This document shows positions 1-6,374 of a stretch of 7,280 bases of DNA, piece after piece. Numbering within the stretch: position 1 is the stretch's first letter; every line of letters begins with the position of its first letter. Below the pieces are notes generated by a model. The model was not told the DNA's origin. It made no database searches and saw only the letters and a program-made list of their open reading frames with translations. The stretch covers positions 1-7,280 of the forward strand of contig JAFAFZ010000457.1 of assembly GCA_023423215.1 (NCBI GenBank). The letters run 5' to 3'. Position numbers and translations under genes: made by a program. This DNA comes from Actinomycetes bacterium. Lineage in GTDB: Bacteria; Actinomycetota; Acidimicrobiia; Acidimicrobiales; Microtrichaceae.

Positions 1-241
1 GATCAGCGTCGCCGACGTCATCCGAGCGGTCGAGGGACCGCTGGCGGACGTGCGCGGCGAGGCGCCCGAGCAGCTCGAGTACGTCGGACCGGCCAAGTCG
101 CTCGAGCGGGTGTGGCTCGCGACCCGAGCGAGCGTGCGCCAGGTCCTCGAGCACGTGAGCCTGGCCGACATCGCTGCGGACGAGCTGCCCGAGTCGGTGT
201 CGACGCTCCTCGAGGACCCCGAGGCCTGGGTCCGCCGCTGA
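1..241 (+). CDS. Rrf2-family transcriptional regulator, C-terminal part (5' truncated by window edge)
   Basis: The frame is open from base 2 to the TGA at 239-241 and gives about 79 residues. It begins ISVADVIRAVEGPLADVRGE and ends EDPEAWVRR. The 'ISVADVIRAVEGPLADVRG' stretch is the conserved segment just after the winged-helix domain of Rrf2 proteins, and the tail (SLERVWLATRASVRQVLEHVSLADIA) matches the dimerisation-helix region. The DNA-binding N-terminus lies outside the window. Family knowledge: Rrf2 proteins are dimeric repressors or activators, some sensing through an Fe-S cluster held by three cysteines in this very region (as in IscR). No cysteine occurs in the visible fragment, so an IscR-like cluster is unlikely. 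The gene converges on the aldehyde dehydrogenase and ends 1 nt before the tandem repeat. Its targets cannot be inferred. Confidence 0.85.
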   Translation, partial: ISVADVIRAVEGPLADVRGEAPEQLEYVGPAKSLERVWLATRASVRQVLEHVSLADIAADELPESVSTLLEDPEAWVRR

Positions 242-242
242 G

Positions 243-366
243 CACGCCGGTGAACCGGGTGCGGAAGTACATGCCAGGGCATGCACGACCCCACCCACTT
301 CGACCACGCCGGTGAACCGGGCGCGGAAGTACATGCCAGAGCAGGCGCTTCCCCACCCGGTTCGCA
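243..366. repeat. Two tandem copies of a 62-bp unit with a highly conserved 39-bp core
   Basis: Unit 1 is 243-304 and unit 2 is 305-366, with no gap. The first 39 bases (243-281 and 305-343) differ at only two positions (260 T vs 322 C; 278 G vs 340 A). The remaining 23 bases keep 15 matches, including CCCCACCC at 289-296 and 351-358. Each core carries the near-palindrome CCGGTGAACCGG (247-258; 309-320). Unit 1 also has CATGCC-AG-GGCATG (270-283), broken in unit 2 by the 340 substitution. The array fills the gap between two convergent stop codons. It is not coding: 62 is not a multiple of 3, so the copies are read in different frames. It could be a dispersed intergenic repeat, a protein-binding site or part of a bidirectional transcription end. 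No U-tract is present. Confidence 0.9.
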
Positions 367-376
367 ACGCGGGCGC

Positions 377-1846
377 TCAGTCGGCGCTGTAGAAGACCGT
401 CTTCTGCTCGGTGTAGTGGTCCAGCGAGGCCATGCCGAGCTCGCGGCCGATGCCGCTGCGCTTGAAGCCGCCGAAGGGCAGCTCGTAGCGCACGCTCCGG
501 TTCGTGTTGACCGACATGACGCCGGTGCGCACCGCCGAGCTCACGCGCATCGCCCGACCGAGGTCGCGGGTCCACAGGGTGCCGGACAGGCCGTACTCGC
601 TGTCGTTCGCGATGCGGACGGCCTCGTCCTCGGAGTCGAACGGGATGACGCTGAGCACCGGGCCGAAGATCTCCTCGCGCGCGATGCGCATCGTGTTGTC
701 GACGTCCGCGACCACCGACGGCGTGAGGAACCAGCCGGGGCCGCTCGCCTCGCCGCCGCAGACGACCTCGGCGCCCTCGGCACGACCGATGTCGAGGTAC
801 TCGAGCGAGGTCGCGCGCTGGCCCTCGGAGATCATCGGACCGATCTCGGTCGACTCGTCCCGGGGGTTCCCGACGCGCAGCTGACGGGTGCGCTCCGCGA
901 TGCGGGCGACGACGTCGTCGTAGACCGATCGCTCGACGAGTAGGCGGCTGCGGGCACAGCAGTCCTGGCCGGCGTTGGCGAACACCGAGTACGGGATGGC
1001 GTCCACCGCGACGTCCAGGTCGGCGTCCGCGAACAGGATCGCTGCGGACTTGCCACCCAGCTCGAGCGAGACGCGGGTCATGTGGTCCGCCACCCGGCGG
1101 AGGATGCCGGCACCGGTCGACGAGTCACCGGTGAACGAGACCTTGCCGACCCGCGGGTCGCCGACCAGCGCGTCGCCGATCGTCGAACCGGGGCCCGGGA
1201 TCACGGACACCGCCTCGGCCGGGACGCCCGCCTCGACCAGCACCTGACCCAGCAGCAGCGCGGACAGCGGGGTCAGCGAGGCCGGCTTCAGCACGACCGG
1301 GTTGCCGCACGCCAGGGCGGGGGCCAGCTTCCACGTGGCGATGTACATCGGGAAGTTCCACGGCACGATGAGCCCGCAGACGCCGACCGGCACCTTGGTG
1401 ACCACGCCGAGCCCGGCGTCCTGGGTCGGGACGACCGTGCCCATGTGCTTGTTCGCAGCACCCGCGTAGTACTCGAAGACGTCCGCCATCGCGTTCGCCT
1501 CCCAGCGGGCGTCGTCGATGGTGTGGCCGGCGTCGAGGACCTCGAGCTGCGCGAACTCCTCGGCGCGCTCGCGGATCAGCGACGAGGCACGCAGCAGGAC
1601 GTGGCCGCGGTCGGTCGCGCTGACGCCCGACCAGAGGCCCGACTCGAACGCACGCGTCGCGGCGGACAGCGCCGCGTCCAGGTCCTCGGGGCCCGCCTGC
1701 GCGACGGTGGCGAGCGCCTCGCCGGTCGCGGGGTCGTAGGGCGTGAAGGGGGCGCCGGCGGCGGCCGGACGGGACTCGCCGCCGACGAGCAGCTGGGCGG
1801 TCGCGGGCGCCTGGAACGGTGCCGTCGTGGAGGTGGGGGTCGACAT
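377..1846 (-). CDS. NAD(P)-dependent aldehyde dehydrogenase, AldC-like (gamma-glutamyl-aminoaldehyde type)
   Basis: This is a complete 489-residue ALDH-superfamily protein, of the usual length. Visible motifs are the oxyanion-hole VPWNFP (Asn164), cofactor Lys187 in VVLKPAS, Rossmann FTGDSSTG (237-245, Asp where Ser is usual), general-base Glu262 in LELGGKS, nucleophile Cys296 in [18 protein letters not shown] (cofactor-contacting Glu392) and [14 protein letters not shown] (456-469). It oxidises an aldehyde to the acid in the cytoplasm. [20 protein letters not shown] and [16 protein letters not shown] strongly resemble M. tuberculosis AldC (Rv2858c) as I recall it. That protein sits beside glnA4 and an SDR, as here. 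I infer a role in gamma-glutamylated amine or polyamine breakdown, by analogy with PuuC; the substrate is unproven. The ATG at 1844-1846 has no Shine-Dalgarno sequence but a -10-like TACACT 7 nt upstream, suggesting a leaderless transcript. Divergent from the SDR gene. Confidence 0.93.
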   Translation of the reverse strand: MSTPTSTTAPFQAPATAQLLVGGESRPAAAGAPFTPYDPATGEALATVAQAGPEDLDAALSAATRAFESGLWSGVSATDRGHVLLRASSLIRERAEEFAQLEVLDAGHTIDDARWEANAMADVFEYYAGAANKHMGTVVPTQDAGLGVVTKVPVGVCGLIVPWNFPMYIATWKLAPALACGNPVVLKPASLTPLSALLLGQVLVEAGVPAEAVSVIPGPGSTIGDALVGDPRVGKVSFTGDSSTGAGILRRVADHMTRVSLELGGKSAAILFADADLDVAVDAIPYSVFANAGQDCCARSRLLVERSVYDDVVARIAERTRQLRVGNPRDESTEIGPMISEGQRATSLEYLDIGRAEGAEVVCGGEASGPGWFLTPSVVADVDNTMRIAREEIFGPVLSVIPFDSEDEAVRIANDSEYGLSGTLWTRDLGRAMRVSSAVRTGVMSVNTNRSVRYELPFGGFKRSGIGRELGMASLDHYTEQKTVFYSAD

Positions 1847-1853
1847 GGCCCGG

Positions 1854-1859
1854 AGTGTA
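1854..1859 (-). promoter_or_regulatory. Putative -10 element for the aldehyde dehydrogenase gene, implying leaderless mRNA
   Basis: On the minus strand TACACT (TAnnnT pattern) lies 7 nt before the ATG at 1846, so transcription would start at or next to the start codon. No purine-rich Shine-Dalgarno is present between it and the ATG, which agrees with a leaderless message. No convincing -35 hexamer is seen 15-18 nt further upstream. Leaderless genes with this geometry are common in actinobacteria; the assignment here is inference. Confidence 0.45.
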
Positions 1860-1872
1860 GGGAGGGTGCGGG

Positions 1873-1888
1873 CGGCTGACCGCAGCCG
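1873..1888. promoter_or_regulatory. Inverted repeat CGGCTG-ACCG-CAGCCG in the divergent promoter region
   Basis: There are two perfect 6-bp arms (1873-1878 and 1883-1888) with a 4-nt spacer. They lie just upstream of the putative ALDH -10, about where a -35 would be. The position suits an operator, but in G+C-rich DNA a 6-bp dyad is also likely by chance. Confidence 0.3.
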
Positions 1889-1890
1889 AC

Positions 1891-1904
1891 CCGTGCCGGC
1901 ACGG
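1891..1904. promoter_or_regulatory. Perfect 14-bp palindrome, candidate operator between divergent ALDH and SDR genes
   Basis: CCGTGCCGGCACGG is self-complementary over all 14 bases with no spacer. It lies between the putative ALDH -10 (1854-1859, minus) and the putative SDR -10 (1940-1945, plus). A dimeric regulator bound here could control both divergent genes. The regulator is unknown; the TetR and Rrf2 proteins in this window are candidates only by proximity. Confidence 0.45.
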
Positions 1905-1939
1905 TGGGGCCGGCCTCACGGTCCGCGCCGCGTGCTGAC

Positions 1940-1945
1940 TACTGT
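1940..1945 (+). promoter_or_regulatory. Putative -10 element for the SDR gene
   Basis: TACTGT fits the TAnnnT pattern and would start transcription near 1952, giving a leader of about 65 nt before the ATG at 2017. No recognisable -35 hexamer is seen at 15-18 nt spacing, so the call rests on the -10 pattern and its place in the divergent region. Confidence 0.3.
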
Positions 1946-2002
1946 GCGCTGGCCGGCCGCGTGGGGTGCCACCCGACGGCGACCTCCGACCCCTCCCCCA
2001 CT

Positions 2003-2006
2003 GGAG
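2003..2006 (+). promoter_or_regulatory. Shine-Dalgarno GGAG that fixes the SDR start
   Basis: GGAG ends 10 nt before the ATG at 2017. It decides in favour of that ATG over an in-frame upstream GTG at 1966, which would add 17 residues ahead of the conserved start MARLDGKVSLITGAS. Confidence 0.6.
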
Positions 2007-2016
2007 CACACCCCCC

Positions 2017-2826
2017 ATGGCACGTCTCGACGGCAAGGTCTCCCTCATCACCGGCGCGTCCGCCGGACTCGGCCGCGTCGCCGCCGAGCTGTTCGCGCGG
2101 GAGGGCGCACGGGTGGTCGTCGCCGACCTGCACGACGGCACCGAGGCCGTCGAGGCGATCCGGGCCGCCGGGGGCGAGGCGAGCTACGTGCAGTGCGACG
2201 TGGGCGACGAGGCGTCGGTGCGCGCCGCCGTCGAGCATGCCGTGTCGACCTTCGGCGGCCTGCACGTGCTCTACAACAACGCCGGCGTGTCGCTCGCGGA
2301 CGACGACGGTCCCGAGAACACCACGGTCGAGGTGTGGGACACGACCCTGAAGATCAACGTCACCGGCCTGGCGCTGGGCTGCAAGTACGGCTTCCCGGCG
2401 ATGCTCGACACGCGGGCCGCTGCCGACCGCGACTCCGGGGGACCTGCCTCCCCCAGCGCGTCGATCATCAACGTCGCGAGCTTCGTCGCCCACCTCGGCG
2501 CCGCGACCCCGCAGATCGCGTACACCGCGTCCAAGGGCGCCGTGCTCTCCATGACGCGTGAGATCGCCGTCATCTACGCACGCCAGGGCATCCGCGCCAA
2601 CGCGCTGTGCCCCGGCCCCGTGCTCACGCCGCTGCTGGCGAAGTACCTCTCGGACGACGAGAAGCGTGAGCGCCGCCTCGTGCACATCCCGATGGGTCGC
2701 TTCGGCGAGGCGATCGAGATCGCGAACGGCGCGCTGTTCCTGGCGTCGGACGAGTCCTCGTTCATGACGGGCCAGTCGCTGCTCGTCGACGGCGGCATCA
2801 CCGCGGCGTACACCACCCCGCTCTGA
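2017..2826 (+). CDS. Classical short-chain dehydrogenase/reductase (SDR), Rv2857c-like
   Basis: The protein has 269 residues from the ATG preceded by GGAG. It shows the full classical SDR pattern: the nucleotide-binding TGASAGLG (12-19), Asp37 at the end of the second strand (favouring NAD(H) over NADP(H)), NNAG (87-90), and the catalytic tetrad Asn114, Ser155, Tyr169 and Lys173 (YTASK). The C-terminus ends in the usual LVDGG segment. Ser155 to Tyr169 is 14 residues rather than the common 13. The sequence NALCPGPV-TPLL and RRLVHIPMGRF closely resembles M. tuberculosis Rv2857c as recalled, which neighbours aldC and glnA4. It is probably a cytoplasmic NAD-dependent alcohol or carbonyl oxidoreductase in the same amine pathway; the substrate is unknown. 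Database labels such as '3-oxoacyl-ACP reductase' would be over-specific. A GC hairpin and a new promoter-like site separate it from the GS-like gene. Confidence 0.92.
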   Translation: MARLDGKVSLITGASAGLGRVAAELFAREGARVVVADLHDGTEAVEAIRAAGGEASYVQCDVGDEASVRAAVEHAVSTFGGLHVLYNNAGVSLADDDGPENTTVEVWDTTLKINVTGLALGCKYGFPAMLDTRAAADRDSGGPASPSASIINVASFVAHLGAATPQIAYTASKGAVLSMTREIAVIYARQGIRANALCPGPVLTPLLAKYLSDDEKRERRLVHIPMGRFGEAIEIANGALFLASDESSFMTGQSLLVDGGITAAYTTPL

Positions 2827-2847
2827 TCCCGTCGCGCCCGTCGGGAC

Positions 2848-2874
2848 CGGCCGGCGGCGCACGCTGGCCGGCCG
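2848..2874 (+). terminator. GC-rich hairpin between the SDR and GS-like genes (possible terminator or attenuating structure)
   Basis: CGGCCGGC (2848-2855) pairs perfectly with GCCGGCCG (2867-2874) around an 11-nt loop, 21 nt after the SDR stop. There is no downstream T-run, so intrinsic termination is uncertain. Together with the promoter-like site just after it, the hairpin suggests that the GS-like gene can be transcribed independently of the SDR gene. Confidence 0.4.
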
Positions 2875-2879
2875 TGCGG

Positions 2880-2904
2880 GAGCGGACCGCTACCGTGTCC
2901 GCTC
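2880..2904 (+). promoter_or_regulatory. Operator-like 8+9+8 dyad enclosing a putative -10 of the GS-like gene
   Basis: GAGCGGAC (2880-2887) and GTCCGCTC (2897-2904) are perfect inverted copies separated by 9 nt. The spacer contains TACCGT (2891-2896), a TAnnnT -10 candidate that would start transcription near 2903, about 33 nt before the GTG start. A repressor dimer bound to the dyad would block this promoter. The length and symmetry fit TetR- or GntR-type operators. No clear -35 is seen. Confidence 0.5.
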
Positions 2905-2935
2905 GACGCCACCGCCCAGCAACGACGGAGCACAC

Positions 2936-4345
2936 GTGACGACCACCGGCCTCATCGACGTCCCCACGCTCGCCCGACTCGTCGACGACGGCGAGATCGA
3001 CACCGTGGTCGTCGCGTTCGTCGACGTCCAGGGTCGCCTGATGGGCAAGCGGGTGACCGGCCGCTTCTTCCTGGACCACGTCGTCGGCACGGTGGACGCG
3101 GACGGGGTCGGCAACGGCGAGGGCATCGAGGCCTGCAACTACCTGCTGACCGTCGACGTCGACATGAACGTGCTCGAGGGCTTCGAGTTCTCGGACTGGG
3201 AGGGCGGCTACGGCGACTTCCGCGGCCGCCCCGACCTGTCCACGCTGCGGGTCACGCCGTGGATCGAGGCGACCGCGCTGGTGCTCTGCGACGTGGTCGA
3301 CAACGAGACGGACGAGCCGGTGCCGGTGTCGCCGCGCCAGGTCCTCCAGCACCAGCTGGCCCGCGCGGCGGAGCGCGGACTGACGGTGAAGTTCGGCTCC
3401 GAGCTGGAGTTCTTCGCCTACGACGCCCCCTACGACCAGCTCGCACGGGACTCGTACCGCACCCTCGAGCAGTCGACCTCGTCCTGGTACAACCTCGACT
3501 ACCACGTCTTCCAGACGACCAAGGACGAGCCGCTGATCCGGGCGATCCGCAACGGCATGCTGGACGCGGGCCTGCCGGTCGAGTTCTCGAAGGGCGAGGC
3601 GGCGCCGGGCCAGCACGAGCTGAACCTGCGCTACGCGGACGCCCTGCGCATGGCGGACAACCACACCATCTACAAGAACGGTGCCAAGGAGATCGCCCAC
3701 GCGCAGGGCAAGGCGATCACCTTCATGGCGAAGCCGAGCATCGACCAGCCCGGCTCCAGCTGCCACATCCACAGCTCGATCTGGTCGCTCGACGGCGACG
3801 AGCCGCTGTGCCCCGGCGACGGGCAGCACGGCATGAGCCCGCTGTTCCGCTCCTGGCTCGGCGGCCTGCTCGAGCACTCGCGGGAGCTGTCGCTGTGCTT
3901 CGCCCCGTACATCAACAGCTACAAGCGGTACCAGCCGGAGTCGTGGGCGCCCACGGCGGTCGTGTGGTCGCCCGACAACCGCACCTGCGGCCTGCGCCTG
4001 GTCGGCCACGGCGCCGGGATGCGCGTCGAGTCCCGCATCCCCGGTGCGGACTGCAACCCCTACCTCGCGTTCGCCGCCGTCATCGCCGCCGGCCTGGACG
4101 GCATCGACCGCGGCCTGGACTGCGGTGATCCGTACCTGGGCAACGGCTACACCGCACCGGACGTGCCACGCATCCCCTGGAACCTGGTCGAGGCGATCGA
4201 GCTGTTCGCCGGGTCCGAGTTCGCCCGGGACGCGCTCGGACCGATGGTCCACGCGCACCTGCTGCACTCGGCGCGCGAGGAGTGGAAGGCGGCCAACAAC
4301 GTGGTGACCGAGTGGGAGCTCCGCCGCAACTTCGAGCGGATCTGA
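2936..4345 (+). CDS. Glutamine-synthetase-family ligase, GlnA4-like (probable gamma-glutamyl-amine synthetase)
   Basis: The protein has 469 residues. The GTG at 2936 is preceded by GGAG (2927-2930) at 5-nt spacing. The GS fold is clear: N-terminal beta-grasp domain (about 10-115, with VVVAFVDVQGRLMGKR), then the catalytic domain with metal ligands Glu156/Glu158 in GSELEFF, Glu221 and Glu228 (GQHELN), HIH at 277-279, and NRT (348-350) followed by Glu365/Arg367 in RVESRIPGADCNPYLAFA. I see no adenylylation-type NLY loop, so it is probably not the central GlnA under GlnE control. It resembles M. tuberculosis GlnA4 (Rv2860c) as recalled (TIYKNGAKEIA, TFMAK, the terminal FERI). Streptomyces members of this wider group gamma-glutamylate polyamines (GlnA3) or ethanolamine (GlnA4). 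By inference it condenses glutamate with an amine using ATP, feeding the neighbouring ALDH. The actual amine is unknown. The kinase gene follows after 10 nt. Confidence 0.9.
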   Translation: MTTTGLIDVPTLARLVDDGEIDTVVVAFVDVQGRLMGKRVTGRFFLDHVVGTVDADGVGNGEGIEACNYLLTVDVDMNVLEGFEFSDWEGGYGDFRGRPDLSTLRVTPWIEATALVLCDVVDNETDEPVPVSPRQVLQHQLARAAERGLTVKFGSELEFFAYDAPYDQLARDSYRTLEQSTSSWYNLDYHVFQTTKDEPLIRAIRNGMLDAGLPVEFSKGEAAPGQHELNLRYADALRMADNHTIYKNGAKEIAHAQGKAITFMAKPSIDQPGSSCHIHSSIWSLDGDEPLCPGDGQHGMSPLFRSWLGGLLEHSRELSLCFAPYINSYKRYQPESWAPTAVVWSPDNRTCGLRLVGHGAGMRVESRIPGADCNPYLAFAAVIAAGLDGIDRGLDCGDPYLGNGYTAPDVPRIPWNLVEAIELFAGSEFARDALGPMVHAHLLHSAREEWKAANNVVTEWELRRNFERI

Positions 4346-4355
4346 CGGCAGCGAG

Positions 4356-5738
4356 GTGAGCGATCCCGACGACACCGACGGCGAGGGCACCGGCGCCGGT
4401 CCGGGCGGCGCTCACCGCGGCCGTCGCCGCAGCGGCGACCGGCCGCAGGGGTCGATCGCCCGTGGTTCGGACATCGCCTGGATCCTGACCCGCCACGGCG
4501 TGCACCACCTGGGAGCGGTCGTGCGCGACCGTCACCGCGGCGTGCGCCCGGAGGTGCCCCAGGGTGCCGTCGAGCTGCGCGAGGCGCTCGAGGACCTGGG
4601 TCCCACGTACGTGAAGCTCGGGCAGCTCCTCTCGACGCGTGGCGACCTGCTGCCCGACGGCTACGCGACCGAGCTCGCCCGACTCCAGGACCAGGTGCGG
4701 CCGATCCCGCCCGAGGTCGTGCACCAGGTCGTGCGCGCCGCGCTGGGCGCCGGGGTGCACGAGCTCTACGTGCACTTCGAGGACGAGCCGCTGGCCGCCG
4801 CCTCGATCGGCCAGGTCCACGCTGCGACCTGGGCGGACGCCGAGGGCGTCGAGCACGACGTCGTGGTGAAGGTGCGTCGGCCCGACGTCGCCGGGCTGGT
4901 GGACGCCGACCTGCACCTGCTGACGCGGGTCGCCGAGCTGGTCGCACGCACCAGTCCCCACGCGAGGCAGCAGCTCGACCCAGAGGGACTCGCCGCGGAG
5001 TTCGGCGCGTCGCTGCGCCGCGAGTGCGACTTCCGCAGCGAGGCGGCCATCGCGCAGGCCCTCCGCGAGCGCTTCGGGACGACCGATCTGGCCGTCGGCA
5101 TCCCCCGGATCGTGGCCGAGCGGTCGACGTCGGGCGTGCTGACGATGTCCCGCGTCCGTGGCGTCGCGCTCTCCGAGCTGACCGCCGAGCAGGTCGACGA
5201 CGAGTCGCTCGCGCCACTCGCCCGCGAGTACGCGGATGCGTTCATGGCCATGGTGTTCTCGTTCGGGCTGTTCCACGCCGATCCGCACCCCGGCAACGTC
5301 TTCGTGCAGGACGACGGGTCGATCGTGCTGATCGACTTCGGCAAGTTCGGGCGCATCGACGACGCCCTGCGCGCGGCGCTGACGCGGCTGCTCACCGCCC
5401 TGGCGCTGCACGACCCGGACCAGATCGTCGACGCGCTGGGCGCGATGGAGGTCACGAGCGAGGGACCGACCGACCGCGACGGGCTGCGCGACGACGTGGT
5501 CGCCCTGGTCGCCGCGCACGGCAGCGAGGACCTGGCGACGCTGGACGTCGGCGCGGTCCTCTCCGAGATGCTGTCCATCATCCGGCGGCACCGGCTGCGC
5601 ATGCCGCCCGACCTGATGCTGCTGCTCGCGACCGTCGTGATGTGCGAGGGCGTTGCCGCCGAGCTCGATCCGAGCTTCCAGCTCCAGCCGGTGGTGCTGC
5701 GCTGGATCGGACAGGGCGGCTTCGGAGCGTCCTCGTGA
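4356..5738 (+). CDS. AarF/ABC1 (UbiB-like) atypical protein kinase-like ATPase
   Basis: The protein has 460 residues from a GTG. The ABC1-specific motifs are present: KxGQ as YVKLGQLLSTRGDLLP (K87-Q90), the Ala-rich loop LAAASIGQVH (146-155) replacing the Gly-rich loop, Lys172 in VVVKVRRP, ECDFRSEA (Glu223/Glu229), catalytic FHADPHPGN (306-314) and metal-binding Asp327 in LIDFGKFG. Family members act as ATPases or kinases in isoprenoid-lipid (ubiquinone) metabolism in proteobacteria and plastids; the actinobacterial role is poorly known. UbiB-type proteins are near 550 residues with two C-terminal membrane helices. This one stops earlier with a polar tail, so it may be soluble or peripheral. 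The first 35 residues are a charged, Gly-rich low-complexity tail. The ribosome site is weak (GAG directly before the GTG), so the start is somewhat uncertain. It follows the GS-like gene by 10 nt and overlaps the TetR gene. Confidence 0.9.
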   Translation: MSDPDDTDGEGTGAGPGGAHRGRRRSGDRPQGSIARGSDIAWILTRHGVHHLGAVVRDRHRGVRPEVPQGAVELREALEDLGPTYVKLGQLLSTRGDLLPDGYATELARLQDQVRPIPPEVVHQVVRAALGAGVHELYVHFEDEPLAAASIGQVHAATWADAEGVEHDVVVKVRRPDVAGLVDADLHLLTRVAELVARTSPHARQQLDPEGLAAEFGASLRRECDFRSEAAIAQALRERFGTTDLAVGIPRIVAERSTSGVLTMSRVRGVALSELTAEQVDDESLAPLAREYADAFMAMVFSFGLFHADPHPGNVFVQDDGSIVLIDFGKFGRIDDALRAALTRLLTALALHDPDQIVDALGAMEVTSEGPTDRDGLRDDVVALVAAHGSEDLATLDVGAVLSEMLSIIRRHRLRMPPDLMLLLATVVMCEGVAAELDPSFQLQPVVLRWIGQGGFGASS

Positions 5739-6316
5739 GCGTCGACGGGCGTGTGCAGCGCGGTGAGCGCACGCGGCAGGCCATCGTGCACGCACTGCTC
5801 GACCTGCTCAACGAGGGCGTGCTCGAACCCACCTCGCAGCAGATCGCGGCCACCGCAGGGGTCTCGGTGCGATCGATCTTCCAGCACTTCGAGGACCTCG
5901 AGGCGCTCTACGCGGACCTTGCCCGTGCCCAGGACGAGCGCACCCGACCGTGGTTCGACGGCCTAGACGCGCGGGGCGACCTGTCGACCCGGATCGACGC
6001 CCTCGCACGCCAGCGTCGCGACCTGTTCGAGCACATCGCGCCCGTGCGCCACGCCATCGGCTCGCGCGCCCGGACCTCGGCGTCGCTCGCGGCCCGGCTC
6101 GAGGACGTCGACCGACAGCTGCGCGTCCAGGTCGCGGAGCAGTTCGCCGACGAGCTCGGGGCACGGCGAGGCGCCGCACGCGACGACCTGCTGACGGCGC
6201 TGGACCTGCTCTGGTCCTTCGACGCGTGGGACCGGCTGCGGGCGGTCCAGGGCCTGGCGCCCGAGGGCGCGGCGCGTGCGCTCGTGCGGGCCAGCCGGTC
6301 GCTGCTCGGCGCCTGA
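5735..6316 (+). CDS. TetR/AcrR-family transcriptional regulator
   Basis: The protein has 193 residues, a normal TetR length. The chosen GTG (5735) overlaps the kinase stop as GTGA, with GGAG at 5724-5727 and a 7-nt spacing; the same frame is open further upstream but only as out-of-frame kinase sequence. The N-terminal DNA-binding domain covers about 10-57: ERTRQAIVHALLDLLNEG, then the helix-turn-helix QQIAATAGVSVRSIFQHF, ending FEDLEALY. The rest is the helical ligand/dimer domain, rich in Arg, Ala and Leu, with an all-helical DDLLTALDLLWSFDAWDRLR segment near 150-170. The ligand is unknown. Translational coupling to the kinase, and through it to the GS-like gene, suggests that it controls the shared promoter at 2880-2904, i.e. 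autoregulation of the operon. This is inference. Confidence 0.9.
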   Translation: MSVDGRVQRGERTRQAIVHALLDLLNEGVLEPTSQQIAATAGVSVRSIFQHFEDLEALYADLARAQDERTRPWFDGLDARGDLSTRIDALARQRRDLFEHIAPVRHAIGSRARTSASLAARLEDVDRQLRVQVAEQFADELGARRGAARDDLLTALDLLWSFDAWDRLRAVQGLAPEGAARALVRASRSLLGA

Positions 6317-6334
6317 CCGGCCCCCCACCGGTCA
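6314..6334 (+). terminator. Short hairpin beginning at the TetR stop codon
   Basis: TGACCGG (6314-6320, including the stop codon) pairs with CCGGTCA (6328-6334) around a 7-nt C-rich loop. There is no T-run after it. It could help end the GS-kinase-TetR transcript or stabilise its 3' end. Confidence 0.3.
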
Positions 6335-6374
6335 CCGCTGCACCCGGGACGCCGCTGCGGTCCTCGGAGGTGCC

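Noticed and set aside
243..366. CRISPR array or tRNA gene in the repeat region
   Set aside because: There are only two units, the intervening segments are themselves related rather than unique spacers, and no cas gene is near. A GGTTC-like stretch on the minus strand lacks the rest of a tRNA cloverleaf.
281..943. Plus-strand open frame opposite the 3' part of the aldehyde dehydrogenase gene
   Set aside because: It begins inside the repeat and continues antisense to conserved ALDH motifs; no ribosome site and no domain.
1966..2016. Earlier GTG start for the SDR gene
   Set aside because: The added residues are Pro-rich and not part of the SDR fold, whereas GGAG at 2003-2006 serves the ATG at 2017.
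2798..4390. Long antisense open frame (530 residues) opposite the GS-like gene
   Set aside because: It is the antisense shadow of a clearly conserved GS-family gene. The composition is repetitive Val/Arg/Gly/Asp with no recognisable domain, as expected from G+C-rich third positions.
5024..5734. Upstream in-frame extension of the TetR gene
   Set aside because: It lies wholly inside the kinase gene in another frame and is Arg/Ala-rich. The GTG at 5735 has a good ribosome site and gives a normal TetR length.
4080..5795. Antisense open frame of 571 residues opposite the kinase gene
   Set aside because: It is a mirror of the ABC1 kinase coding strand; it crosses the gene boundary and has no motif.
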